In this document: positions 56,315 to 64,000 of the stretch, one piece after another
Layout: each line of letters opens with the position of its first letter
Numbering within the stretch: position 1 is the stretch's first letter
Assembly (NCBI RefSeq): GCF_003991905.1
Contig: NZ_RSCL01000024.1
Location: 97,045 to 161,044 of the forward strand
Length of the DNA stretch: 64,000 nt
Reading direction: 5' to 3'
From: Dulcicalothrix desertica PCC 7102
Lineage (GTDB): Bacteria; Cyanobacteriota; Cyanobacteriia; Cyanobacteriales; Nostocaceae
Program-made: the position numbers and the translations under genes
The notes under the pieces: model-generated
What the model was told of the DNA's origin: nothing
The model's database searches: none
What the model saw: only the letters and a program-made list of their open reading frames with translations

Positions 56315-56618
56315 GTAGCATATCTGTCCCAGATGTGCGGTCATCTGTATAAAAATTACGCTAGTTATACATATTAATTCTATAAAATAGCGTTTATTTT
56401 GCGTTAACGCAGTTTGCCCGGAGGGCGATAAACACGTAATCAATAAAAAAGGAAGTAGTAATATTTACGTTAATCTTATTGTGTTAAGATATGGCTTCAG
56501 GTTTGCGCGATTCGGATAATGTTTTACTGGGGGATATAGCAAACTTTCCCCCAGTAAAAAAGAAGATACAAATCATAACCACCAGTAAAAACAGCCCCAG
56601 TAATTGAAATAAACAACA
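56315..56618. other. short intergenic stretch, no gene seen
   Basis: AT-rich sequence after the hairpin array. A CCCCCAGTAAAA direct repeat flanks about 56528-56560 (ACTGGGGG/CCCCCAGT), a possible terminator of the upstream binding-protein gene. No gene recognised. Confidence 0.4.
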
Positions 56619-57575
56619 CTAGTATGCTTCATGCACAAAATCCTTAGCGTTGCTGATGTCGAAGAGTCTGTCCTTGAGAATAATTTTAGGAGGAATTTTC
56701 TCGCCAGCAAAATACTTCTCCATCGTGGCGAAAACAAGTGGACCAAAACGTGGGTTTGACTCAACACTCACCCCTAGCTCCCCCTTCATAATCGCTAAGA
56801 GCGCGGCTTTCTGACCGTCGATTGAACCAACCATTACATCTACCCCAGGTTTCATGCCTGCTGACTTGAGAGCTTGGATGGCGCCCAATGCCATTTCGTC
56901 GTTATGAGCATACACTGCGGTAATGTCGGAACCCTTAGCCTGGATGATGTTTTCCATTACGCGCTGCGCTGCAGCCCGCGAAAAATCCGCCGTTTGTGTA
57001 GCGATGATCTTCATATTAGGATAACTGCTGATAGCATCGCGAAACCCCTTAGCCCGGTCTATTGCCACCGACGACCCCGCCGTTCCGGTGAGTTCCACAA
57101 TTGATGCTTTGCCGCCAGTCGCCTTAGCCAGCCAAGAGCCAACGCGACGCCCTTGCGCTCGGAAATCCGACCCAAGAAAGCTGACGAAGTGTTCACCTGG
57201 TTTTCCCGCAGCTTCACGGTCAATAAGAAACACTGGTATTTTTGCCGCCCTCGCCGCTTCAAGAGCAGGTGTGAGACCTTGATATTCGCGTGGCGCCAGA
57301 AATATAGCATCGACTTGCCGCGCGATTAAATCTTCAATGTCAGAGAACTGCTTCGACGTCTGCCCCTGAGCGTCCGTCATTAAGAAATCATAAGTTTCCT
57401 TACGCTTGGCAGCTTCGGACTTAATACTATTCGTTTCGGCTACGCGCCACGGGCCGATGTTCTCCGTCTGCGAAAATCCAACAATCTTTTTCGTTTTCTC
57501 GCGCGCGCAACCAAACAGCGACAAAGCGGCGACGGTAATCGCAACGTAGGCGCCAAATACCAAGAACCTTGACAT
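56619..57575 (-). CDS. ytfQ: sugar-binding lipoprotein of ABC transporter (YtfQ-like)
   Basis: ATG 57575 begins MSRFLVFGAYVAITVAALSL and leads to lipobox LFGC; the longer frame has no signal. The 318-residue protein follows the YtfQ pattern: KIVGFSQTENIGPWRVAETN, ARQVDAIFLAPREYQGLTPA, IVELTGTAGSSVAIDRAKGF, VYAHNDEMALGAIQAL and VGSIDGQKAAL. YtfQ of E. coli binds galactofuranose. It is full length. Base composition matches the ytfR/ytfT part, so the three were acquired together. Confidence 0.9.
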   Translation of the reverse strand: MSRFLVFGAYVAITVAALSLFGCAREKTKKIVGFSQTENIGPWRVAETNSIKSEAAKRKETYDFLMTDAQGQTSKQFSDIEDLIARQVDAIFLAPREYQGLTPALEAARAAKIPVFLIDREAAGKPGEHFVSFLGSDFRAQGRRVGSWLAKATGGKASIVELTGTAGSSVAIDRAKGFRDAISSYPNMKIIATQTADFSRAAAQRVMENIIQAKGSDITAVYAHNDEMALGAIQALKSAGMKPGVDVMVGSIDGQKAALLAIMKGELGVSVESNPRFGPLVFATMEKYFAGEKIPPKIILKDRLFDISNAKDFVHEAY

Positions 57576-57753
57576 ATAGACTCGGACACAATCACCTTCA
57601 AAACAGGTTTGATTCTTCATAGCCGGAACAAGACTAAAAATTAAGCGAATTACTGTATAATCAGCAGGTTGGGACACTGCAAGTTTATCAAGAAAACCTG
57701 TGACTTATAGCCAATTTCAGGTATGTGAGGTACATATATAATGCCCGAAACGT

Positions 57754-57783
57754 TGTAGAGACGCGAAATTTCGCGTCTCTACA
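57754..57783. terminator. 30-bp perfect palindrome (dispersed AGAGACG type)
   Basis: The left arm TGTAGAGACGCGAAA is the exact reverse complement of the right arm. It shares AGAGACG with the palindrome at 144-167. It lies between the Uma2 remnant and the binding-protein gene. Confidence 0.75.
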
Positions 57784-57807
57784 TGCACCGCATGAAAACG
57801 AAATCCG

Positions 57808-58020
57808 CTATAAGTCTTGCCCGATAGCATATTGACCATCAGGATAAATCTTTTCTAAAACCGAACCAATTGAGTCTGTTAAAATGAGATTTTGGGGATG
57901 CTCCTGAAAATTCTTGCCTTCGGCACACTGCGTGAACACAAAGGTTCCGTCTTCATCTGGTAGTTGCGTATGGTAAGGGAAAGGAGAGGGTAGTACCGCA
58001 CGCTCAATACTTGTCGTCAT
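57808..58020 (-). pseudogene. Uma2-family nuclease remnant (N-terminal part)
   Basis: The 70 residues MTTSIERAVLPSPFPYHTQL to PDEDGTF, then KNFQEHPQNLILTDSIGSVL and IYPDGQYAIGQDL, match the N-terminus of cyanobacterial Uma2 (DUF820) proteins, which are normally about 190-240 residues. A stop follows GQDL. Seven extra residues (FTQCAEG) interrupt the usual GTFV-KNFQEHPQ. The catalytic PD-(D/E)xK region is absent. Confidence 0.7.
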
Positions 58021-58178
58021 AGTGTTTTTCTCCATTTTTCCATTAGCCTCAAACTAATACAAACGTATTACAAAAGCAATTGCTTGTGACAGATATTGTT
58101 CTGACACGTATTCTGTACTTTGAAATGCTGATTAATACTGTGGCTGAGTGTTATACAAGATACATTAACACTCCGGTT

Positions 58179-58210
58179 CCTGCTGGCAATTATAGAATAT
58201 TGTCAGCAGG
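58179..58210. repeat. inverted repeat CCTGCTGGCAAT/ATTGTCAGCAGG
   Basis: Twelve-base arms with one mismatch enclose eight bases of AT. It lies between the Uma2 remnant and the helicase gene and may be a terminator or a promoter-proximal hairpin. Confidence 0.6.
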
Positions 58211-58314
58211 GAGCGATTACGTTTGGAGTTAGTGTTAGATTTGCTCCGTCTGGGGGAAAACTGAAAATAGGGTTTTGAATCCGCTAAAAGCTGTTGAGTA
58301 AGAGTCAGGCACTT

Positions 58315-59694
58315 ATGGATAGTGGTTTGCAGATTGACAATGTTCAAGATTTTGCAAGAGTAATTGGTAATAATGATAACCTTTGGGAGCTACTTCTGAA
58401 TAGAGAAGTTAGCCGTTTTGAGGAAAAAATTAAATATGAACATATGATACAAGACTTAAAAGGAGTAATGAATAGCACTCAAGGAATAGTTATTGAAGTA
58501 AACATTTTTAGACAACTAAAATTTATTAGGGTCAATTATAGAGGTGGATTTATTTTCAGATACGAGAAAGAGCAATTTATTAAAAAAATTCACAAAATAT
58601 CACCTACTATTTCTTTAGAGAAAATTAGGGAATTAGTAAAAATAGACAAAGAGACAGAAAAACGGCAAGCAGAAAAGCAAATTTTGCTTGAAAACCTAAA
58701 AAAGCATTTTGAGCAAGATTTTCCTAATACTTATAACTTTTATCAAGCTAAATGTGCAGAACACATTTCATTTCAAAATTATCAGGCTGAAAAGTCTAAT
58801 TTTGTGCAACTTTGGATACAGCAACACTTAAACTTTAATATTGATCTTGAACAGGCAGCAGCAATTGGCGCCATTGAAAATCATGCCCAAGTAGTAGCAC
58901 GGGCTGGTAGTGGCAAAACGTCCACCTTGGTTAATCGAGCTTTATTTTTACAGAAGCATTGCGGCGTTGCACCTAATGAGATATTGCTTTTAGCCTTCAA
59001 TCGCAAGGCTGCTGAGGAAATACGAGAACGCCTTACCTCAAAATTAGAAAATTCTATACCGTATGTAATGACCTTCCACGCCTTAGCTTATGCTTTGGTT
59101 TATCCAGAAGAAAGTATTCTGTTCGATGAGCCAGATGGAGGACAGAGCAAAAGTCGTATTGTACAAGACGAACTCATTAGTACTTATATACATAAGAAAG
59201 CTCTCGAACCAGCTTTTTATGAGGAAATTCGCGCTTTAATGATGGCACATTTTCGTGAAGATTGGGAACGTATTGTTTCAAGTAATAATACAAGTCTAAA
59301 AAATGACGAAATGCTGCGTTATCTTCGTTCACTACCAAGCGAGGGGCTTGATGGAAAACACTATAAATCTTTTGGCGAGAAAGTGATTGCGAACTTTCTC
59401 TTTGAACATGATATTCAGTATAAGTACGAGCGTAACTTCTGGTGGAATGAAATTAATGAAATTAACTACCGTCCTGACTTTACAATTGGAGATAAAAAAG
59501 GAATAATTATTGAATATTTTGGACTTGAAGGAGATTCAGAATATGATGCCATGTCGAATCAAAAGCGAGACTATTGGCAGAATAGCCCTAACTGGCATTT
59601 ACTTGAATTTTTTCCAAGGAATTTTAGAATAGACGGAGAAAAAGGTTTTTGCGCCTTGTTAAAGCAATCTCTTGAAGATGTTAATGTTTATTAA
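58315..59694 (+). CDS. SF1 (UvrD-like) helicase fragment with nuclease-like insert
   Basis: The start is ATG 58315 or TTG 58294. After an N-terminal coiled part, residues about 180-260 carry the helicase Q motif (LEQAAAIGAIENHAQVVARA), Walker A AGSGKTSTL, and LLLAFNRKAAEEIRERL. Residues about 345-420 look like a PD-(D/E)xK-type region (KVIANFLFEHDIQYKYE, NYRPDFTIGDKKGIIIEYFG). The frame stops after LLKQSLEDVNVY, before helicase motifs IV-VI. Full-length homologues that I recall are roughly twice this size, so this is probably a truncated gene. Confidence 0.8.
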   Translation: MDSGLQIDNVQDFARVIGNNDNLWELLLNREVSRFEEKIKYEHMIQDLKGVMNSTQGIVIEVNIFRQLKFIRVNYRGGFIFRYEKEQFIKKIHKISPTISLEKIRELVKIDKETEKRQAEKQILLENLKKHFEQDFPNTYNFYQAKCAEHISFQNYQAEKSNFVQLWIQQHLNFNIDLEQAAAIGAIENHAQVVARAGSGKTSTLVNRALFLQKHCGVAPNEILLLAFNRKAAEEIRERLTSKLENSIPYVMTFHALAYALVYPEESILFDEPDGGQSKSRIVQDELISTYIHKKALEPAFYEEIRALMMAHFREDWERIVSSNNTSLKNDEMLRYLRSLPSEGLDGKHYKSFGEKVIANFLFEHDIQYKYERNFWWNEINEINYRPDFTIGDKKGIIIEYFGLEGDSEYDAMSNQKRDYWQNSPNWHLLEFFPRNFRIDGEKGFCALLKQSLEDVNVY

Positions 59695-60482
59695 TCCAGA
59701 AAAGATAAGGGATTGCTCATATTTTCGGCAAAACCAAGAATTCCACGGTCGCGATGCTCGTAAATTAATTTACCTTGGGGGTCAAATAGAAAAGTTCCTC
59801 CCCGTTGTGTCAAATAAGATGAATCCGGGACGTAAGTATTCCAATTGCTCAAAACTTCGGTCATGTTTCGTAGACGCAAGGTTGCTAGTTCAAAGGGACG
59901 CTGAAAACCTTTTCCTCCAGCAGCTTTGAAAAATGAACCTTTTATTGGTGGTAAAGGTGTATTTTTTACAACTTCCTCATCAGCAATTAACTGAGGAGCT
60001 TTTCTGTCACCTTTATAACCTCGAAAAACTTCCTTCAAAGTTCCGGGACTGCCAATGCCAGCACACATTAACATTAAATTTAACCAAGCTTTTTGTGATA
60101 TTGATAGGGTTGGAAATTGTAGAGTTAAACCGCGATAAAGTCCTAAAAGAGTATGTATTTCAGCTGTTTCATCTACAAACAGCCATTCTTGAGGAAATCC
60201 GGTATATTCACAAAACTTAATACCAGAATTACGGTTTCCAATTCCTACCGCACGGACTGTAATTCCTTTTGAAGAAAGCTTTTCTTTTTCTCTTCGCAAC
60301 CACCAAGCATATTCTAGATTATCAAAATCTCCCAACTGCGACCAAATCAGTACGAGCAACTGTGAAGCATTTGAACAACCATCTAAAACGGGTTTAATCT
60401 CTCCATCGCTAACTCGCAAGCGTTGAGTTTGACTCAAAATTGAGTAAATATCTGGAGAATGGTCGCGTGTTTGGGTGTTCAT
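59691..60482 (-). CDS. peroxiredoxin-like (AhpC/TSA) protein
   Basis: The 263-residue protein belongs to the AhpC/TSA-like group with the thioredoxin fold visible in SQLLVLIWSQLGDFDNLEYA and GNRNSGIKFCEYTGFPQEWL, and RGGTFLFDPQGKLIYEHRDR near the end. The classical peroxidatic PxxxTxxC motif is not present, so an actual peroxidase function is uncertain. Its stop overlaps that of the helicase frame by four bases. Confidence 0.82.
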   Translation of the reverse strand: MNTQTRDHSPDIYSILSQTQRLRVSDGEIKPVLDGCSNASQLLVLIWSQLGDFDNLEYAWWLRREKEKLSSKGITVRAVGIGNRNSGIKFCEYTGFPQEWLFVDETAEIHTLLGLYRGLTLQFPTLSISQKAWLNLMLMCAGIGSPGTLKEVFRGYKGDRKAPQLIADEEVVKNTPLPPIKGSFFKAAGGKGFQRPFELATLRLRNMTEVLSNWNTYVPDSSYLTQRGGTFLFDPQGKLIYEHRDRGILGFAENMSNPLSFLD

Positions 60483-60608
60483 TTGATTTTTTATAGTGGG
60501 GTTACGATTATAATTTTATTTGGATCTGCATTGTAGAGACCGAATTTAATAGGGTCTCCACAATATACAATTTTGCAAATGATGCGCGAACTGCTATCTG
60601 TTCGCAAT

Positions 60609-61079
60609 TTATACCCAACGACGTACTTGTGATTTGTATCGCAGGTATTCCTCGCCAAATTTACGCTCCAAGTAAATCTCTTCGCGCTTAACAACTCCGA
60701 TTTGCACTATAACTAAAAGGGGTAATAACAGCAACAATGCCCAAAGCGCACTGAATAGTAAACTAATACCAATGTAAAGCAGCGTTAGAGACAAATAAAT
60801 CGGGTTGCGACTCAAGCTAAAAACTCCGTCTGAAACAATCGCCGTTGTTGGATGTGAAGGGTTAATCGCAGTGCTAGCACGATTCATCGCCCGAAAAGCT
60901 AAAATCGCTATCAGGAGCGCGCAAATAATTAACAAAGTTCCTAAAAACACTGTCACAGAACGCGGCAGAAAGTCGATTGGAAAAACGAAATTGAGTAGTA
61001 ATGCGATTAATAAAGTTCCAGCATAGAGAACTGGTGGAAAAGCAATTACTCCGGGATTGTCTGATATTTTTTCTTCCAT
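60609..61079 (-). CDS. isoprenylcysteine-methyltransferase-like membrane protein
   Basis: The 156-residue protein has four membrane segments and the SAM-dependent membrane methyltransferase motif GVFSLSRNPIYLSLTLLYIG with KREEIYLERKFGEEYLRYKS near the end. This is the ICMT/PEMT superfamily. Bacterial members methylate lipids or unknown acceptors. It lies between a peroxiredoxin-like and a 4Fe-4S protein gene on the same strand. Confidence 0.9.
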   Translation of the reverse strand: MEEKISDNPGVIAFPPVLYAGTLLIALLLNFVFPIDFLPRSVTVFLGTLLIICALLIAILAFRAMNRASTAINPSHPTTAIVSDGVFSLSRNPIYLSLTLLYIGISLLFSALWALLLLLPLLVIVQIGVVKREEIYLERKFGEEYLRYKSQVRRWV

Positions 61080-61241
61080 TGTGAATTACCTTTTTGTAAT
61101 TATTTTGCAAATAATGCTCCCTTGAGTTTTCCGAGGCGCAAGCGGAATCACATGAATTGAAATATTTATGTACTCATGATTGAAATATGAAGAGGCGCCG
61201 TAAGGTAGATACAGGTGCAAGTATTAATGGGTTAAAGGTTA

Positions 61242-62579
61242 CTAGGAGGGAAAACATTTTCCGAAAGCTAATAGTAATTTAGGCGAGCCTTGAAGACGAA
61301 TTTTTCGCTGTAATAATGCCCAAATTATATTCTGTTCCTTTGCTAAAAAACGCAGCCAAGTTTGACTATCGGCAGTTACAGAAAGATTTGCTTTACCTGT
61401 ATGACCTTCTTCAACTTGAATGATTCGATTGCGAATCGTCACTGTTGCTAATCTCCGCTCATTACCAGTAAATGTAAAGTGGTAAACAGCATCTAACCCT
61501 TTGGACTGCTCGCGTTGAAATAGTAGGGATAATCCAAAAAGAAATCCTTGTATAGATTGAGGACGAATCCCATTACCGACTCGTTTTATAGTTTTGTGGG
61601 GAAAACGGCGAGCAACGTAAGCTTCTGCGTCTGAACCAGGAACTACATAAATTGTTTCTGCTTTATCCTGCAATGGTTTAACTACTTCTTGAATAAATTC
61701 TTTGCGATTATTTAAGAATGGTGCAATTACATCTTCTCCAGCAGGACATGCTGCAATACAATAGGCAGCTTTATAACTTGCTTTAAAAGAAAGACTTTGC
61801 CACATTGATGCAGATTCAGAATCGTTGACTTTTTGACGATATTCTTTAGCATTTTTACTATCGGCAATAGATTCTGCCCAATCAGTAAATCCACCCATAA
61901 ATTCTCGGTAGTTATGGGTATAACAGGTTGCAAAATTAAAATGACCGTCTGCACCAATGGCGCCAACAGGACAAGCTGCTACACATAATTTACATTCCAG
62001 ACAAGGGTTATAGTCAATAGGATGGGTATAAGCAGTAACTTTGGTACTGAGTAAAATAGTTCCAAGCAAAATAAAATTGCCAAACTTAGGATGAATAACA
62101 TTGCGATGAATTCCCATGTGTCCTAACCCAGCAGCAACTGCCACAGGTTTATGAGAAACGACCCAAACTTTACCTGGGAATCGTTCCATTTCCATTGGAA
62201 AAGCTGCTGCTGGGTTCATTGCACAAATTCCCATATCTTCGAGCTTTTGAACAATGTGACGAGCAACTTTGTTAGTGTCCTCGTAAGTCTCGTGAAATTC
62301 ATGATTGGCAATAGAACGAGCAGGTGTGCGGACGTTCTCCCGGTTCATGCGGCAGACAAAGCTAATTAGTGTTTTAGTGGCGCCAAAAGCCGCAATAATT
62401 TCCTCTTTTTGGTCAGCAATTGCTGGTCTATCAATTTCTACAAAACCGATATCATCGGCGCCTGCATCTAAACACAGTTGCCGCAATGCCGAGGCATCTA
62501 AAATAACTGGGGGAGCAACACTTTTAGATGCTTGTTCTCGAAAGCGTTTAACCGTTGGATGTTCGTCAAATTTAGCCAT
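61242..62579 (-). CDS. 4Fe-4S protein with reductive-dehalogenase-like and SCP2-like parts
   Basis: The 445-residue protein begins at MAKFDEHPTVKRFREQ (62579). Residues about 30-250 resemble the corrinoid-type domain of QueG and reductive dehalogenases (DAGADDIGFVEIDRPAI, GLGHMGIHRNVIHPKFGNFI). An iron-sulphur motif follows in NPCLECKLCVAACPVGAIG (with later CIAACPAGED). The last 110 residues form an SCP2/sterol-carrier-like fold (YHFTFTGNERRLATVTIRNR). The redox substrate is unknown. Confidence 0.85.
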   Translation of the reverse strand: MAKFDEHPTVKRFREQASKSVAPPVILDASALRQLCLDAGADDIGFVEIDRPAIADQKEEIIAAFGATKTLISFVCRMNRENVRTPARSIANHEFHETYEDTNKVARHIVQKLEDMGICAMNPAAAFPMEMERFPGKVWVVSHKPVAVAAGLGHMGIHRNVIHPKFGNFILLGTILLSTKVTAYTHPIDYNPCLECKLCVAACPVGAIGADGHFNFATCYTHNYREFMGGFTDWAESIADSKNAKEYRQKVNDSESASMWQSLSFKASYKAAYCIAACPAGEDVIAPFLNNRKEFIQEVVKPLQDKAETIYVVPGSDAEAYVARRFPHKTIKRVGNGIRPQSIQGFLFGLSLLFQREQSKGLDAVYHFTFTGNERRLATVTIRNRIIQVEEGHTGKANLSVTADSQTWLRFLAKEQNIIWALLQRKIRLQGSPKLLLAFGKCFPS

Positions 62580-62622
62580 TGTTTTCACGTATTTATATTG
62601 GTTATAAAATTCTCTATTTGCT

Positions 62623-63291
62623 CTACACAAGACAACCATCTTCCATATTGATGATACGGTCTGCTATATCTAAGATGCGGTTATCGTGGGTAACTAGCAC
62701 AATTGTGCAATTTTGCTCTTTGGCTAGTTTTTGCATGAGTTCCACAACGTCGCGACCAGATTGTTTATCTAGTGCAGCAGTCGGTTCGTCAGCAAGAACA
62801 ATTTGCGGATTTGTTACCAAAGCGCGCGCGATTGCGACTCGTTGTTTCTGTCCTCCGGAAAGGTTTTCTGGATAGTAATTTATCCGATTTCCTAACCCTA
62901 CAGATTGAAGCATCAATGAGGCTTTTTGTATAGACTCCGAATAAGTAACATCTTGCAATTCCAATGGCATCATTACATTTTGCTGTGCAGTCAAAAATTC
63001 CAGCAAGTTATGCGCTTGAAAAATATAACCAAGCTTCCTGCGTGTTTCTACTCGTTCATCATTACTGGCGCCAAACATTTCTCGTTCTAATATTCTAAGA
63101 CTGCCAAATTGTGGTGAACGCAACCCACCAACTAAGCTCAACAGCGTTGTCTTGCCAGAACCTGATGGACCAGTCAGAATAATAATTTCCCCAGTTTTAA
63201 TTTCTAAATTAACATCGAATAAAACCTGTTTCTGTAAATCACCTTGTCCGTAATAGTGATTTAGGTTGGTAATTGTAATGGCATTATACAT
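62623..63291 (-). CDS. devA: DevA-type ABC transporter ATPase, second copy
   Basis: The 222-residue ATPase has GPSGSGKTTLL, IFQAHNLLEFLTAQQN, LSGGQKQRVAIARAL, IVLADEPTAAL and LVTHDNRI. It is a close paralogue of the protein at 28220. It starts 12 bases after a DevC-type gene, giving the normal devCA order on the minus strand. No TetR-type box was found upstream. Confidence 0.93.
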   Translation of the reverse strand: MYNAITITNLNHYYGQGDLQKQVLFDVNLEIKTGEIIILTGPSGSGKTTLLSLVGGLRSPQFGSLRILEREMFGASNDERVETRRKLGYIFQAHNLLEFLTAQQNVMMPLELQDVTYSESIQKASLMLQSVGLGNRINYYPENLSGGQKQRVAIARALVTNPQIVLADEPTAALDKQSGRDVVELMQKLAKEQNCTIVLVTHDNRILDIADRIINMEDGCLV

Positions 63292-63303
63292 AGTGTTTTC
63301 ACG

Positions 63304-63954
63304 CTAAAAAATATCAGCAGGGTCAGCAGATTGAAGCTTACGAATTGCAATTGCCGCAGAAATACCACACATCAAGGCTGTTAGCGTTAGTACAAAAATA
63401 GCCCTTCCTACCGTCATCACCATCGGTAAAAGTGTTGCTTGTCGAGTAATGGAATAAAAACCAAGAGAAATACCCAACCCTGGTATAAAACCCATTGCGG
63501 CTAAAATCATTGCTTCAGTAAAAACCACCGATAGTAAATAGCGGTCACGAAATCCTATGGCTTTTAAAGTCGCATACTCTGCCAAGTGGTCGGAAACATC
63601 ACTGTATAAAATTTGATAGACTATTACGGCGCCAACAATAAAGCCAATTACGGCGCCTAAATCAAAAACATAACCAACAGGGGTGCTACTATTCCAAAAC
63701 CCTTTCTCTTTATCTAGAAATTCTTGCTTAGATATTACCAACACGTCCGAAGGTAATTTAGCACGCAAATTCGCTAAAACCCAAGCAGTATTAGCTGTTG
63801 GTTCTAATTTTAGAACACCTATATCTATTAATCCTTTTTGGCGCCGCTCCCCAAACAGCCGTAAAAAATTAATATCACTAGTAACTAAGTGCCCATTAAT
63901 ACCAAAAGATGTACCTAATTTAACCCACATTCCGCACTTCAATTTGAAGTACAA
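63304..63954 (-). CDS. devC: DevC-type permease, 3' part (5' end missing or outside)
   Basis: The C-terminal about 205 residues match DevC: LGTSFGINGHLVTSDINFLR, then VGYVFDLGAVIGFIVGAVIV, YQILYSDVSDHLAEYATLKA and AIRKLQSADPADIF. DevC should be about 385-390 residues. Between GMWVKLG (near 63930) and the window edge the frame stays open but reads FFVILNFCFFLGCNLLYFKL, unlike DevC. So the gene is either broken near 63930 or shifted in frame and continues elsewhere. Confidence 0.7.
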   Translation of the reverse strand: MYFKLKCGMWVKLGTSFGINGHLVTSDINFLRLFGERRQKGLIDIGVLKLEPTANTAWVLANLRAKLPSDVLVISKQEFLDKEKGFWNSSTPVGYVFDLGAVIGFIVGAVIVYQILYSDVSDHLAEYATLKAIGFRDRYLLSVVFTEAMILAAMGFIPGLGISLGFYSITRQATLLPMVMTVGRAIFVLTLTALMCGISAAIAIRKLQSADPADIF

Positions 63955-64000
63955 AAGATTACAACCAAGAAAAAAGCAAAAATTCAGGATGACGAAGAAA

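Overview
The window is chromosomal DNA of a low-GC (roughly 40 % by eye) filamentous cyanobacterium, most likely a Nostocales member. Support comes from a gyrB gene split by the Synechocystis-type GyrB intein, DevBCA-type exporter genes, helical carotenoid proteins, an Slr1339-type salt-stress protein, a Mo-nitrogenase C-terminal-domain protein, an arsM/arsS arsenosugar pair, and many short tandem repeats (GTAACGGAT) plus AGAAACCGGGTTTCT palindromes of the kind scattered through heterocystous genomes. The palindrome GGCGCC occurs about 108 times by my count (about one per 0.6 kb, against about 4 expected by chance) and seems to take the place of the usual HIP1 octamer.

Region 1 (1-0.7 kb) holds the end of an unidentified membrane-protein gene and a decayed minus-strand gene. 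Region 2 (about 0.69-9.79 kb) is an integrative element in tRNA-Lys(CTT). It has a tyrosine integrase at the left end, direct repeats of the tRNA anticodon-arm region at both ends, an iteron-like array next to a ribbon-helix-helix gene, a tight string of tiny overlapping genes, a membrane-linked P-loop ATPase, and an 881-residue TOPRIM/SF3 primase-helicase. It has no recognisable capsid or conjugation genes, so it looks like a self-replicating, satellite-like or plasmid-like island.

Region 3 (10-25.7 kb) is mostly core genome: a lipoprotein, two OCP-N-domain (HCP) genes, an Slr1339-family protein, an HxlR regulator, an APC permease, a lipoprotein methyltransferase, an alpha/beta hydrolase, a sensor kinase, an SGNH hydrolase-miaA operon, gyrB with its intein, and a pseudo-receiver kinase. 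Region 4 (26.2-27.8 kb) is a two-gene module of unknown function in a GGCGCC-free 3-kb stretch. Region 5 (28-40 kb) combines a terminal oxidase of alternative (CuA-less) type, two DUF2231 membrane proteins, a GMC oxidoreductase and a DevA/DevC/DevB exporter. A TetR regulator sits beside it, and similar operator-like palindromes lie in front of tetR, the GNAT-devC unit and devA.

Region 6 (40.5-49.4 kb) has a response regulator, arsM and arsS, a tandemly duplicated Yfr1-like small RNA, an SDR, a holin-like protein, and a double-glycine-leader peptide divergent from an MFS exporter. Region 7 (49.7-58 kb) has a GST-SDR pair and a GC-richer, proteobacterial-looking ytfQRT-type sugar ABC cluster. 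That cluster is truncated at one end into DUF3455 gene debris and split by a 0.66-kb array of hairpin repeats. Region 8 (58-64 kb) has a C-terminally truncated SF1 helicase, a peroxiredoxin-like protein, a methyltransferase-family membrane protein, a 4Fe-4S/SCP2-like protein, and a second devA with a partial devC running off the window.
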